A stretch of DNA of 64,000 nucleotides, taken from Panaeolus papilionaceus. Taxonomy: Eukaryota > Basidiomycota > Agaricomycetes > Agaricales. Positions 34,587 to 47,417 of the stretch are shown here, one piece after another. Positions within the stretch are counted from its first letter, which is position 1, and each line of letters starts with the position of its first letter. Position numbers and translations under genes: made by a program. Where the stretch lies: assembly GCA_015501605.1 (NCBI GenBank), contig JADNRZ010000006.1, positions 1,674,001 through 1,738,000 of the forward strand, read 5' to 3'. The notes below the pieces were generated by a model. That model saw only the letters and a program-made list of their open reading frames with translations, searched no databases and was not told the origin of the DNA.

Positions 34587-35944
34587 TTAATAAGCAGCTA
34601 GTTGTGAGATAACTAGAGTATTAGACGCGTAAGTCAGTTCTTTATTTGCAAGGATGAAACCCTTACCAGGTGCAACATCAAACGAAAATATGCCCCTCCC
34701 ATTTATTACCCGCATTTCCTGCTTGATCATCCTGCCAAACTGGAGACTTCGGTTGTCACATTCTACGTCCGAATAAATCGGCTTCAACGTTAACTTGACG
34801 TTCTGGAGAAGCCGGAGGCATGGGACTGCAAGCATTGTATCGATGTTCTTCCAGTAATTGGGGTCGAATGCCATGACTGGATTGCCCTGGACGACGTTGC
34901 ATTTGATATCGACAGAACGAAGCTGTGTGGCGTTACATGTTTGAATTGTGTCCAAGAGGGCTTTGAACCATATGAAATTTGGATTAGATTCCGGGAGCTC
35001 GTAATCTGATATCTCAAGGGGGAGGTGGAGGGTATGAAGCTGTGGGAGATCAGGGAGCTGGAGTGGGATTTTCGAAACTTGGTTAACGTGGTCCAGGTCT
35101 AACACGCAGCGCTGAGTACAGGTCAAAGAGCATCATCAGAAGCCTACGCACCTCCCAAGCTTGGAATAATATTTAACTCCTTCAAAGAATGCGAACACAT
35201 CACAACAACCCTATTAATCACATCGACTTGGTCTGCCAACATCGCTCCGCAATCGTAGGGGATAAGAAGGGTAAAATGTTGAAGTCCAGACAGATCGAGG
35301 CACGAACATGAAGTCAGCATCCATTCCACGAATGGCTGAATAGGCTCGAAGACATGTCCGCTGATATGCAAATGCGTCAACCTGGCCTTCTTAAACGGAA
35401 GAGGTAGCTGAATCTCATCGAACGTGTCTGGAATTTTGAACGCGGCGTTTTTCAAGTGGAGCTCTTGCAGGGTCGGTACGCATTCCAAAAGTTGGTAGGG
35501 AACGTCGCTGATGGAATCCAATGTGAGGCGGACGAGAGTTCCCGATGCGAAAAGAGAGTGGAATGCGGATTTTGTGACGGATGGAAACGAGGACCAACTG
35601 GCCCAAGTAGCACATTCCAGGCTGAACTCGCGGATAGAAGGTAGAGCGTCGGTCAGAGAGTTATCGATGTGTAGCCACGCTTGAGAACCTTTCGTCCGCT
35701 TTTGTTTCTTTTGAACGACACGTAAAGAAGTTATCGTTCTAGAGATATGAGGAGACTCAGACAGAAGATTGGTGAGGCGAGCAGGGAGAGTTGTTTGGCC
35801 TGAAGACAGTGTGATTTGGCGAAACAAATGTTTTTGAGCGCGTGTGAGAAAAGCACTTGACACCAAAGTGCATTTGCGCAAACTTTCGACATCGTCCTCA
35901 AGGGTATCAATAATGGCGTCGATGAGTTCTTGGGGAAGAGCCAT
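34587..35944 (-). CDS. F-box protein, family 1, copy 4
   Basis: Exons 35944..35152 and 35098..34587, joined by a 53-nt GT-AG intron, give 434 residues. It begins directly with the F-box: MALPQELIDAIIDTLEDD, LRKCTLVSSAFLTRAQKHLF. The body has LRR-like strands (LVRLTLDSISDVP, LQELHLKNA, LTHLHISGH). The C-terminus (FGRMIKQEMRVINGRGIFSF) matches the GRGVLHV end of copies 1 and 2. The second exon, 512 nt, is the same length as in copy 1. It converges on the third-type F-box gene with about 75 nt between stops. Likely an SCF adaptor, substrate unknown. Confidence 0.8.
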
Positions 35945-36551
35945 GGCGGGTGTTGTTTGGGGGGGGGGGGATTCGAAAAAAAAATCTTACAAGAATGCCA
36001 CATTAAATAGCGGTGCCTTAGTCTGGTGACGAGACCCTGGATGGTTGTCAATGAAGCATCGGACACGGCCAGAGAATGAAGCCGCGCACTAGATCCTACT
36101 CATGTAAGTACCATTCAAACACAGAACAATTATGCCCAAAAGTTCCTTGTTCTAAATCCAGAACAGAAGCTGCCTTAAACGTCTATCAACTGTCGATGGA
36201 ATGAATTGAACACCATAGCTATGCAGACGGGTCATAAAGTCATGAGCGCAGGAACTGCACATGGGCGCGACAGGTATGCATTCTCGGTGTCAGCCTGCAA
36301 AACTCGGGAATTCATTCACAAAAGTCTCGCCTGATCCACCGAAGCCGAATTGAGGGCACTAGATGAAGAGATATCGGCGTTCCATTTATAAACTCCTGAC
36401 TACAGGGGACCAGTCTTGAGCAGTAAAACGGGATATCAGAATTAAACAGATTATACAAAGCAAACTGACCAAAATGCTAAGGGTACAACGAAAAAAACAA
36501 CGACAAAAGCAAGGCGACCAGGAAAGTAAATAAAGAGGACAGGCAGAGAGA
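35945..36551. other. Intergenic between F-box copy 4 and CTR9
   Basis: No gene seen. A run of ten G lies near 35960, within the upstream flank of the F-box gene. Confidence 0.5.
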
Positions 36552-39500
36552 CTACATGTCCTCATCAGTGTCTGAGAGCATTTCTTTGCTCTTGCTGTGA
36601 AAGGTATTTCATATCAGTGAAGCGAAATTAAAAGACAAGGTTGCCACTAACAATTGTTTTTTACGACTAGGCCCTGCCGCCTCCTCGTCATCCTCATCTC
36701 TCACCACTCGCTTCTTCGTCAGGCGCTAAATAACAATTAAGATATTAGCAAGTAGAACCTGATGACGTAGAGCAATCACTAACCTTCTTCGGTTTCTCCA
36801 CCTCCTCTTCCTCACTAAACATCGCCTGATCCTCATCTCCCGGCTCACTGGATGCCTTCTTCAGCTTACCCTTACGCTTCTTCTTAGGCTCCACAACTTC
36901 ATCACCACTACCCACATCCGCTTTGGGCTTTCTCGTCTTCTTCGTCGCCTTCCTCTCGCGCTCCTCATCGCTCTCCATCCTGACCTCTCGTGTCCACTCC
37001 ATAGCCTGCTCACGAGCCAACCTGCGCTCCTCTGCGAGCTTCTCCTCTTCAATCCGATGCTTCTCTTGTCGTGCTCGCTGAGTAGTTTGTCAGTCACTAT
37101 CCGATAAAACAGCAAGGCTTAAATACCTCAAAGGCATCTAAACGATCCTTCTCTTCCTGCCGTCTCTTCCTAGCAGCCTCCAGTCTCGCCTGAGCTTCTG
37201 CTTCATGTTGCCGCTGCTTAGCCAAATGCTCATCCGCTTTACGCAACATGACATCTCCGTACTTGCGACGATTGTCAGCAAGGTCGCGATCATAAGGAAC
37301 AGCTTGGGCTTTATCGGCTGCTAACGATGCAAACACCCTGATAATATCGTCTTAGTACAGTTATACAGTGAAAAAACTAATCACGTACTTTTGGGCATGT
37401 GTCGCCTGTTGAATGACTCTCTGCAGGTCCTTGAGCGTCCTCTTCGCAACAGGGATCGAGAATATTAATTCAGCTGATTTTTGCTGAATCATGGCAATGT
37501 TGTAGACGATGGCCTTGTCGTTGGGATGGATGAACAAAGCCTAGAAAATGCACGTATATCTCAATTATTTTGTTCAAGTGATAGATATGGGAATTGCAAA
37601 CCTGTTGAGCGTATTTCAGAGCTTCCTTGATAGCGTTATATGACTGGTCTTTCATCGCCTTCGCATACCATGATCGGCAAAGTGAGAGGAGCGCAGGAAC
37701 GTTGTGACCACCGTAGAATCGTGTTGAAGCGGTTTCATACTAAGAATGTCATCAGCTATGAACCGCAAAGGAACAAAAATAAAATCGCCAACTCACACTC
37801 TCAATAGCCCTATCAAACTCATCTCGCGCATAATGACAATGTCCCATATTCAAATACACACTTCCATCATTAACAGACTCCCTTACTTTCGCCAACACCT
37901 CCAACGCCTCACCCGCATTCAAAATGCGTTTGTGTCCCTCATCCGGCGCAGGCGTGCGCGAAAACGCACCGCCCATCGTACCCAGCGCATCCTCAGCAGC
38001 AACAATAGCCAAACCCTGAGCCGCAAACGCCACAGTCGGATCCAAACTCAGTGCCTTGTCATAAAACTCCGCCGCGCGCTGGAAGTTCCGCTTCCTCTCT
38101 TCGATGCCCTTGGGTGTTGAGTCTCGGCTTTCGCGGGCTTGGTGGTAGAGGATAGACCCAGAGGCGCATAATGAGTAGATGTCATGTTTGTCAAAGTCTT
38201 TGAGCGTGGCGAAGACGAATTCTTTGGCGTGCCGCGTGAGATGGTTGTGGATGAGGAAGTAAGTGTAGTAGGCGCGGAGGTTGAGGTTGCTGCCTTGTGA
38301 GCTGAGGCCTTGTTTTAGAAGCTGGTGGGCCTCGTCGACGCGGTTCAGATTAGTGAGCATGTGGGCAAGACGGATTCTCGCTGTTTTCTGTGTTAACATA
38401 ATGACTAGGAGAGGGTGAAAAGTTGAACTTACCATCAACGTATTCAGGGTGGCGAGCAAGAAGCTTGTCGTAAGCCTCCTTGGCCGCAGTCTCCTCTCCC
38501 CGTTCCTCGTAAACACGAGCAAGGTTGTAAAGGACAGTCGTCGAAAGACCTTCCGCAGCCTCAGGAGCCAGACTTGTGGCCGTGACAAGCGCATCCTCAT
38601 ACATTGTCTGAGCCTCAGCAAACTTTCCCTCCAGCTGATGCAGAACTCCGATATTGTTCACCAACCGCGCATCCTTCTGCTTTGCAACCCTCAAAGCCTC
38701 CTTCATCGCCTTGCCCATCTTCTGTAAACTCTCCCCTTGCCAGAGTCTGGCGATTTCGATGTGCATTTCCACATCTTCAGAAATTCCGCGAGGAGTGTGC
38801 GGTGTGGCTGTAGAGCCTTTTGGCCGTGTTTCTTCAGCTTCAATGCCTGAGATAACGCGGTCAAATAGCTCTCTTGCACGCGTTTTCTCTTGTGCCATGT
38901 CGGAGGGTGATACACCGGGTCTCGGGTAGGCTTTCAAAGATGCAAGCATGACACTTGCTTCTGTTGATCGCTGGGGATTGGGTGGTTGGGTAAGTGAGTC
39001 GAGAGTATGAATAGCAGCAGCCATCTCGTCTAGAGGATGACATTAGAGATAGTCTCCAAGCAGGATGCGACTAGACGTACTGTTATGCATCTGCATCTGC
39101 GCCAAACCAATAGCAGCAAGAATATTCTTTGGTTGTCCTTCTGCTGCAGCATTGAAGAACTTCGTTGCTTGACCTAACTGATCTCCGGCATGTGAAACAC
39201 GTCCGGCATGGAGATGTCCCTCTGTCAACACGCTGAGAGTGTCAGCAAACTGAATCGTGCGCTCTGCAAGTTTCAAGGCCTAAGCAAGCGTCAGGAGCAT
39301 ATGAGAGATCCAGAATGAAAACCACGTACTCGAGGATAATTTCCTTTCTTCAAGAACAGCTCACACAAGGCGTTGGCTGCCGCCGCACTGTATTTGTTGG
39401 CCTTGAACGCCGCTTCCACAAGCCGTGTTCCGCGAACAAAGGACTCTGCACGCTCTCCATCAGAGAGAGTTTCGTTCTTGCTGGCATTAATAGCTTCAAG

Positions 39501-40550
39501 ACCGAGAAGTAGCTGCGCTGACCACTCAGAGGGATTCTGCAAAATGTAGTGAATCAAAGGTAGGGATGAGCAACAACAACTATTACTCACCACTTCCAAA
39601 CTTCGCTGCCATGCAGCTTTAGCGCGGGTTTTCTGGTCTGTTGCCCAGAAGCAAAGACCAATACCAATTCGTGGATCCGGTGTGCAGTTGGGATTGTATT
39701 GCAGTACACTTTGGAACAGTTTCAAAGCCTCCTTGTAGTTCCTCCTGTTATATAGAATTCGCGCCTATTAATATGATTAGTTTCCCAGCCTCGTGGATCT
39801 GCTTTATCGCCTACCTTTCCAAGTAGCGCAATTAGATTTGTTGGTTTCTCAGCCAGGACACCGTCGAAGGATCGCATGGCATCGTCCATAGACCGTGTAG
39901 ACAGTTGGTGGATTCCTGTTAGACGCCTTATTAATGCGTCTGGTAAAAAGAATGATTGAACACACCTCGAGTCAAAAATGCCAACATCCCTCCAACTCTC
40001 TCTCCAGAATCTGCTCCAACGCGCTCTCCTGTGTTCAAATATTGCGCAGCCTCGCGGTAATATTCGTCCTTCGACTTTTCTGAGGTCATAATATCTTGTT
40101 CTATTATTCCCGGGTCAAAGGTCAGAGGTACGCCGCAGGCATGGTGTGCTACACTCACGAGCGTCGTGCATAATCAATTTTGGTGCATTCCTTGACCGTG
40201 CTATCTGTAAATTGGCGAGAAGGGAGTATATAGGTGGTAATGATGAAGCAGTGTCATTATTTTGGAAAGCTAGTATACGAATTTAATTGAGCAACAATCT
40301 CTGCAACAATGAAATAGTAATACACACATTCAATTGCAGCCAATGCAATCTTCTCTGCTGCATCAAGGTACTCTCTCCTCCAATACTCCCCAGCCAATCG
40401 TGTCCACACCCACACTTTACACTGTCCTTCCTTCAAGAGATCCAAAACGTCGTCGGGGTTCGGGTCCAGGTTATCCAGGTCAATGGTAATAACCTCTTGA
40501 CCACCTAGCTCAATATCGACCGACCTGCCGGGAAGAGGAGCGTCATCCAT
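36552..40550 (-). CDS. CTR9: CTR9, TPR subunit of the Paf1 complex
   Basis: A multi-exon gene starting MDDAPLPGRSVDIELGGQEV (the SVDIEL/EVITIDL start is typical of CTR9) and ending with an acidic tail (SDTDEDM). A long array of TPR-like helix pairs follows: EYYREAAQYLN, ALLGKARILYNRRNYKEALKLF, RIGIGLCFW, AKAAWQRSLEV, ALCELFLKKGNYPRAL, VNNIGVLHQLEGKFAEAQ, VLYNLARVYEERG, GSVYLNMGHCHYARDEFDRAIE. The C-terminal third is a charged coiled coil (QARLEAARKRRQEEKDRL, RQEKHRIEEEKLAEERRLA) with lysine-rich patches. CTR9 scaffolds Paf1C on elongating RNA polymerase II and supports histone H2B ubiquitination and H3K4/K36 methylation. It is of the usual length, roughly 1,000-1,100 residues. Introns are about 50-60 nt. 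Identity is secure; a few internal splice sites were not individually verified. Confidence 0.93.
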
Positions 40551-41428
40551 GATGTGATATACAGTTCAGGCGAGCACGTCTCTGTGGGCCTGTGTTTACA
40601 AGGGCGTCGTTGCGGACGTTGTCCGAAGTGAGGTATATGGTCAATGGATAGAGCTCGCCGTACCCAACGACGCCCAGCCATGCAGAATTTGGAGTCACGT
40701 GTAGCATATTTGGTTCCGCTTGCAAAGGCTCTTGCCGTTTGTGGACTCAAAGCCCCTATCCATGCTCCATCCCCTTCATCCTCCTACTTATCTTTAGGAG
40801 AAGTCTGGAAAGCATCTATCCTGACATCTCATCCACATGCCAGCATCTTGCTGGTTTTTACATACATTTATTATCTCTCTGAACGTTGAATACAATCGAA
40901 TCGACTCTCCTCAGACTTGAAATCATCCTTCTCAGCGTCGCGTCCATTACAGTCGAAGAATCGCAGGTGTTTCTTGCAAAGCAGCCCCGATATGCCTCTG
41001 GATTTATCTATGCTCACTATTCTACGAGAAACCACTATTCCACTATGTCCTCTAGGGTCCTAGGACTCAATAGACTACACCCTTGGCTCAGCCAACTCAT
41101 GACGCATCCACTTCTCCCTCCTATCTGCTTGCACTTCACCTGGCTCAGGAGTCAGGAACCTTTTTCTGGAACTGTAGACCCTGTTCATTGCTCAGAGTTC
41201 AGACGTTCGTCCCCACTTCAGAGCGTGCTACACGTGATCGTGAATGTCGTGTCTCCCACAGACGCCAATCCTTCTCTCACAACCGAGCATCATAAACAGA
41301 TGTCAGATTAATCAATCAACTCTGCCCTTCTTCCCTTTCTCCCCTTTCTCTTCAATATCCAGCCCAGCCATTCAGTTGAATCAACAAACCACACCTCATC
41401 CTCAAGTGGACCCGCAACCATTCGCAAA
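40551..41428. other. Divergent promoter region between CTR9 and the arylesterase-like gene
   Basis: No supported gene. Open plus-strand frames at 40644 and 40886 carry no recognisable motifs. CT-rich tracts precede the ATG at 41429. Confidence 0.5.
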
Positions 41429-42995
41429 ATGGGTCCAATGGCACGCGTCGCCATCAACCTCCTCATAATCTTCCTTGCCACCCTCGGCGGATTCTACCAA
41501 ATATACCTCAAGCCCCTTTTATCTACCTTTGGAATCTACCCTGCACGGGTCATCCAACCCAGGGGTAATCAGAACTGTAAATCATACTCCGAAGTCCAAG
41601 CTTGCGAAAGTAAGTTGCACACTCCTCAGCTTAACCCTCGCCCCTTCCTTCGCCCTCTCCAGTCAACACAAGTACTAACCAACAACCCTCCAATACCATC
41701 TAGAGCTCGTCCTCCACCAACCCAGCGGTCTCGTCTACCTCGCCTGCTCAACTCCAGAACGCCGAAAACAATGGCTCCCCGCCATGCATCGTCTCACCGC
41801 GCGCGGCCCCTCGCCAGATTACATCGCCACCTTTGACCCCTCCACCTCCAAATTCACACGTCTCACCCTCCCCGACTTCAACAGCGGCAGAGGGCTCGAA
41901 ACGAACGGTATGGACGTCGTCACGTCCTCCGCGAACCCCAACGAGCTCTTTGTGTATGCGATCAACCACCGTATACCACTACATGAGGGTGCATGGAAAG
42001 TCGGCGCTGATTCTGTTGTTGAGATTTTTAAGACGACAGTCGGAGGCAAGCACCTCACGCATGTGAAGACCGTCGAGGACGCCTCTGTGATTATCAGCCC
42101 AAACGACCTCGTTGGTTCTCCTGATGGAAAGAGTTTCTTCTTCACGAACGATATCGGCTCAAAGTTCGCTGTATGTCCTCTCTCTCTCAACTCCACACTC
42201 TCCTCATCATCACATCGTATACTAATAATACCCACCCATTACTGCCACAGGACCGGTACCTAGACAACCTAGGCCGAAAAACTACATCCGTAGGGTACTG
42301 TCACATCGACGAAGGCTGCAAAATCGCACTCGCAAACCTATGGGGATCCAACGGAATCGCTGCCGCAAGCAACGGAACACTCTACGTCGCAAGCACACCA
42401 GGAGGATATGTGACTTCTCTCGAAAAGCAAAGCGACAATAGCCTCGTCGTTTCTGATACCATAAAAACAGGTGGGCATATACATCCCCTCTGCAAGAGGC
42501 ACACTGAAACTAAGACGCTTTCGACTCAGGATATGCCCTGGACAACCTCTCCCTTGACGCCGATGGACAACTCTGGGCAGCCAGTACGTTACAGTCATCG
42601 TTCTACAGCCAACTCTCGCAAAACTAACGTGGCATCCCAGCTATCCCGCAGATGCTCAAGATCATGAAACATATCGAGAACGGTAGCAAGTCACCTGTAG
42701 CTGTCGCCAGGATCTCCATCAACACTGGGGTTAACGCGTTTTACGGAGAAAAATACCGAGTGGAAAATGTACGTGCTAATTACTCGCTGCGCATTCCATG
42801 AGTTTCATTTTTTTCAGGTCTTTGAGGACGATGGGACTGTCATGTCTGGCCTGACGTCGGCAGCATACGACTCTAAACGTGGCAAATTATTCATGCATGG
42901 TACGTCTCTTACGCCGACTATTCAGAGCAAGCCTCCTGACCTGGGCTCCCTCAATAGGTCTTGTGTCGCCCAAGTTTGTCGTTTGCAAGGTTTAG
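41429..42995 (+). CDS. Paraoxonase/arylesterase-like six-bladed propeller protein
   Basis: The start at 41429 (MGPMARVAINLLIIFLATLGG) gives a signal anchor. Exon 1 ends at 41609 and exon 2 starts at 41704; further GT-AG introns follow at about 42171, 42472, 42588, 42770 and 42900. Propeller motifs of the SMP-30/paraoxonase type appear: ATFDPSTSKFTRL, LETNGMDVV, ELFVYAINHR, ISPNDLVGSPDGKSFFFTND (Asn and Asp resembling calcium ligands), WGSNGIAAASNGTLYVAST, LSLDADGQLWAA. Paraoxonases are calcium-dependent lactonases/arylesterases, and fungal members are often lactonases. Two Cys (NCKSYSEVQACE near the start and VVCKV at the end) may form the paraoxonase-type disulfide. The protein is likely secreted or ER-membrane bound. 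The natural substrate cannot be deduced. Confidence 0.85.
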
Positions 42996-43159
42996 GAGCA
43001 GATGCAACTAAAATAGGACATAAAAGACATGAATGATGCTGAAGGAGATCATGAAATATCATATTTTTTGGCATACTGGCAAGAGGAAACCATAGTAGAC
43101 ATGCAAAACGAGTAATCGCAGGCCAGAATGATGAACTAAAGCATGTGGGGGTGTATCTT

Positions 43160-44152
43160 TTAATCCCATCCACCAGTGCCAGTGGCGGGCTCGGCTCCCC
43201 ATCCGCCAGTGGCGGGGTCTGCTGACCAGTCGGTGTTCGTGGGCTGAGCCTCTGCTGACCAGTCGAGAGCTATAAATTAGGGGAATTTTGTCAGAAAAGT
43301 AACAATTTTTGCAAAAAATAATCAACGTACCACCAAGAGCAGCGGGGTTGCTGCTTCCAGCTGCAGGTCCGCTGCCAACATCCCACTCAACGGGAGCAGC
43401 CTCCTCGAAGGGAGCAGAGGTAATCTTGGCCTGAGCGTCCTCCTGTTGCTGCTTCTCAACCTCTTCAGGATCCCTGTAGAAGAACATATCGACCATGACG
43501 CTCCAGCTCTCGGTTCGGTTAATGGTGCCGCGGAGACGGAGGACCTCGCGGGCGAGGAGCCACCAGATAAGACCAATAGAGTGCCTTGTCTTGTTGTTGG
43601 TGGGGATAGCAACATCAACGAATTTCAGGGGAGCGTCTGTGTCACAGAGAGCAATGACAGGGATGTTGACGTAGGAGGCCTCACGGATAGCCTGGTGATC
43701 AACGCGGGGGTCGGTAACGATGATAAGACGGGGCTCCTTGAATGAACGGGTGATGTAATTGGTGAAGGAACCGGGGGTGAAACGGCCAGCGATGGCCTGA
43801 GCGCCAGTGTTGGCAGCGAACTTGAGGACGGCACGGTGACCGTAAGGACGAGCAGAAATCACGCAAACATCGCCGGGGTTCTCAACAGCGGCGATGATAC
43901 GGGCAGCGAGGACAAGCTTCTCCCAGGTCTTTCCGATGTTAAGGATATGGATGCCTATAGAATAACCATGTAAAAATGGCGTTTTTCTCGCTGAAATTAT
44001 TTGAAATCAGACGAACCATCAGCACGTCGTTTCCAGACGTAAGGAAGCATCTGAACATCGCAGTTTTTCGTGCCAATGTGGCATTGGGCAGCGAGAAGGA
44101 GCTGGATCTCCTCCTCAGTGGCGGAAAGAACGGATGGTAATTTAGAGGCCAT
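43160..44152 (-). CDS. RPS0: 40S ribosomal protein S0 (uS2, RPSA family)
   Basis: It begins [20 protein letters not shown] at 44152. The uS2 core follows: [26 protein letters not shown], then [79 protein letters not shown] and [19 protein letters not shown]. The C-terminus has the acidic Trp-containing repeats of eukaryotic S0/RPSA ([28 protein letters not shown]) and ends GGWD. S0 binds the 40S head-body region and is required for 20S pre-rRNA maturation. Introns interrupt after RRADG and after NPAALG. The stop is at 43160-43162. The best conserved gene in the window, about 290 residues, the normal length. Confidence 0.97.
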
Positions 44153-45585
44153 GATGGATAAACCTGGAAAGATGGGAGGAGGCGATAGTCAACATCTAAA
44201 CTGCAAATCTAGCATCCACCCAATAACGAGCTCCAATCGTCTAGTTTTCTCTCTCAACGACCATTAGGACGGCAAATGGACGTACCGCGAAGCTTCAGTA
44301 GGCTTGAGGTCGGCTGGAACGACGTTCACGGTCGGTTTTTGGTGATCTGGCGGTTGCGGCGGTCGTCTACAAAGTTTGCCCAAGATGGCTTCAACGAAGT
44401 TCCCACGATCTAAGTCACAAATCAGTTTGTGTCATCCAATCACTCTCCGTCTCTCCTCCTCTATCACACCAATTCCTTCATTGAAGCAGCAATAAAATCA
44501 ATAAAAATGAAAAAAAAATATGGTAAAACAAAGAGTGCAATATATTGCTTTTACGATGGCAAATATTATATGGTACTCGCTGGAGAATGCAGAGGTCTTT
44601 ATCTTTGACCACACTATCCCGAACTCAGCCTTTTGATATCTCAGAATCGCGAATAGAAGGTAAGGGCTCAGATTATAGAGAACGTGTACGAATAAATTCT
44701 CTGTTTTACAGGATTGTGTGCAAGAGTACATACTACCATTCGGGCGCTGACAGGGTACTGTTCCTCGAAGCATACGATCCGCTCGAGCACCCAAGCGTTT
44801 GATATCGAACTTGGGATCAACCTCGGCTACTACTAATTTATTAATTCACTATAAAAAAGGCTCCTTGAAGCCTCTCATTTCTATTTATAAAACTATGCTC
44901 GTAACTGGTATGTCAAGACGGTGATGAAGTGAACAGACATGCTTCGAGGTGCCATGTGTCGGATCGATTACGATATATCTCGCCTTCGAAGGGCCTTTGG
45001 AGAATGACCCTCGAATAATTTTGCACCAATGTGAACGCTTTCGAGGCTTTTCGAGGCTGCTGAAGTTAAACTATTATCTTATGATAATGATAAAAATTCC
45101 TTTTGTAAGCCAACGAGATCCTGAACCATCGAACGAGTCATTTTTCCTGACTTGCAGGGACCAAAATAAGCCATCCATATTCGCCGTCCACGCTACCAAA
45201 TGCGCAGCAGAGATGAAGGTATGTTACTACACACAAGTAGATATTTCCGTGACTTCCGAGACGGAAAGCAAATCTTTCTCGACTTTAATCTCTCGGTGGC
45301 AGAATGAATTCCGTTCCCATTAGGGCAGTCAGGGGTATTCCACTCTGCTTCGAAGTCAAAACACCATTTGTCGACTGATTCTGTGGAGTCATGATTACTT
45401 CAGAGGCCAATAAATATGCCCAGAGTATAACGATCCTGGATGATGAGCGGAGCCAAGTTGCGTTGCCAGAAATAACGACAAAAGGGAAGATAAGGCACGT
45501 GGATGCAATAGGGTTGTTATTGCATCGATTTGAAATAACAACACTCTCCCCTTAACCTCTACCTTGAACCACAACCTCAACGATC
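44153..45585. other. About 1.4 kb intergenic region, divergent promoters of RPS0 and ATG3
   Basis: No supported gene. The plus-strand open frame at 44949-45323 shows no family motif. CT-rich tracts near 44445-44475 and AT-rich sequence are present. Confidence 0.5.
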
Positions 45586-47081
45586 ATGCAAGCTATCCAG
45601 GTCCATTAATTTCTATAATTCATCATGAAATTAATATTAATATTGAACCCTTTCAATCCAGTCTCATCTTTTCGGTCTTCGCGAATATCTGAGCCCCGTA
45701 AGCGCCTCTTGCCGACGATATTCCACCATGATCAACTCACAGATCAGCGTCGCAGGTTCTTAAAGAGAGCAAATTCAAAGAACACGGTCGAATCACGCCT
45801 GGTACGCATTACCCAGCCATCTCACAACACCATACTCACCCATTCACGTATAGAGGAATTTGTCGCAGCAGGAGACTTCCTAGTTTACAAGTTCCCAGTC
45901 TGGATATGGTGCGCACCCACAATCATACTCAAATCGCGATTCATTCAATAAGGCTACATTACAGGCAGAAAGGCGAGGCCGCGAAATCCAGAGACTTCCT
46001 TCCAGCAGATAAGCAGTACCTCGTCACTCGTGGTGTGCCATGCCTGCGTCGCGCCACCTCCCTAGCCTACACAGACGCAGACGAAGATGCAGAGCGACTC
46101 CTTTCTTTCTCGGACCCCTCTGCTCCAGGCACACACGACGGCGACGAGTGGGTAGAGACGCATGCAGGCCGCAAGTCCGACAAATCAACATCCGATCCGA
46201 GCCAGATCGCAGAGATTCCTGATATTGATGGTGCAGGGGACGAAATCGCGTCTGGTATGGCCGGGTTGTCAATGGGTGGGTCCGCTAAGGAGCCTGAGAT
46301 CATTGATTTGGACGAAATCCCTGACATGGAGGAGGACGATCTCGAGGATGGGGATGAGGCGACTGCTGCGCCTAAGGCTCCAGTAGTTGTCCCAAAAGGT
46401 CCTAATCCAAAACTCGTGGATCCAAAGTATGTTAACTATCCATGATATCGCGTTCTGATGACTCATATCCACCACTCTTGTAGTAGCTCAAATGAGGCAG
46501 CTAAAAGCAACCTCCTCCAAGTTCGTACTTACGACGTGATGATCACATATGACAAGTACTATCAAACTCCCAGAGTCTGGTTGCTCGGTTATGATGAGGC
46601 GAGTCGTTCATGTGCCCGCTTATCAGCCCCTAAAGCCTAACACTGTTTTCTTCAGAACGGCACCCCGTTGACACCCACACAAATCTTCCAAGATATCTCA
46701 GCAGATCACGCCCACAAGACCGTAACGATTGAACCCTTCATCCATTCATCCACACTTCAAGCTGCATCAGTGCACCCATGCAAGCACTCCTCCGTCATGA
46801 AGAAAGTCATCGAACGCATGAACAACAGCGTCGTAGCAGAACAGCTTGCACGAAAAGCCGCGTCCGGATCTTCCAGTCCACCTGCAACCGCCAAGGATAC
46901 GAACAAAAAGAAGTGGCCTTTCAGCAGGAAGGCTAGCGGCACTGGAAAGGAAGTTGCACCCGTCGGTGAAGATGGGGAGGAGGTTGAGGGCATGCGTGTT
47001 GATTTCTACCTTGTCGTTTTCCTCAAGTTCATCGCCTCCATCGTCCCGACCATTGAGGTTGATTCAACGACTTCTTTCTAA
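45586..47081 (+). CDS. ATG3: ATG3, E2-like enzyme for Atg8 lipidation
   Basis: Seven exons (45586..45600, 45662..45697, 45756..45801, 45854..45908, 45965..46426, 46484..46598, 46656..47081) total 1,155 nt, or 384 residues. Exon 1 codes only [26 protein letters not shown] and [20 protein letters not shown] follow. Then come the [18 protein letters not shown] block and an acidic flexible region ([19 protein letters not shown]) of the kind that binds Atg7. The E2 core reads [25 protein letters not shown] and the active site [17 protein letters not shown] carries the catalytic Cys. The end is [27 protein letters not shown]. Atg3 transfers Atg8 from Atg7 to phosphatidylethanolamine. The intron at 46599-46655 has a GC donor (GAG|GCGAGT). 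An extra Lys/Ser-rich insert (about 50 residues) lies between EQLARK and MRVDF. Confidence 0.95.
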
Positions 47082-47343
47082 ACTGCGGACTTTGTAGAGG
47101 ATATTTGGAAGTGATGGAACCTGTTTGTTGACTACTATGCACAATATGCCACTTGTATCATAATACCCGTTTACCACCCCACTGTAGGTTACATTGCCCG
47201 TAAATTGGGGATTGTATATGTACGATCTCGTTCATTTGTATATTTGATGCTTTGATCTAGGTTGTACAAATGAAAGGATTAATGATGTTCAACCTGAACT
47301 CGGTCTTGTGTCGGTTAATCTACATCAGAGGACAGCAAAAAAG
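47082..47343. other. ATG3 3' flank
   Basis: No gene. Likely the 3' UTR of ATG3, followed by the tRNA gene on the other strand. Confidence 0.5.
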
Positions 47344-47417
47344 TGAGTCGACCCAGGCTCGAACTGAGGACCTTCTGTGTGTTAGACAGATGCGATAACC
47401 AACTACGCCATCGACCC
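47344..47417 (-). tRNA. tRNA-Val(AAC), intronless
   Basis: Read on the minus strand, a complete cloverleaf fits 74 nt. The acceptor stem GGGTCGA pairs with TCGACTC, with discriminator A. The D arm GCG/CGC encloses AGTTGGTTA. The anticodon stem TCTGT/ACAGA has loop CTAACAC, giving anticodon AAC, which decodes GUU (and other Val codons after A34 to inosine editing). The T arm CTCAG/CTGGG has loop TTCGAGC, including the conserved TTCGA box-B core. CCA is not encoded, as in eukaryotes. No intron interrupts the anticodon loop. Confidence 0.95.

Noticed and set aside
43446..43745. Plus-strand open frame over RPS0
   Set aside because: Antisense to a highly conserved ribosomal protein gene; codon-bias shadow.
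44949..45323. 124-codon plus-strand open frame between RPS0 and ATG3
   Set aside because: No motif, no plausible splice partner and composition like the surrounding intergenic DNA.
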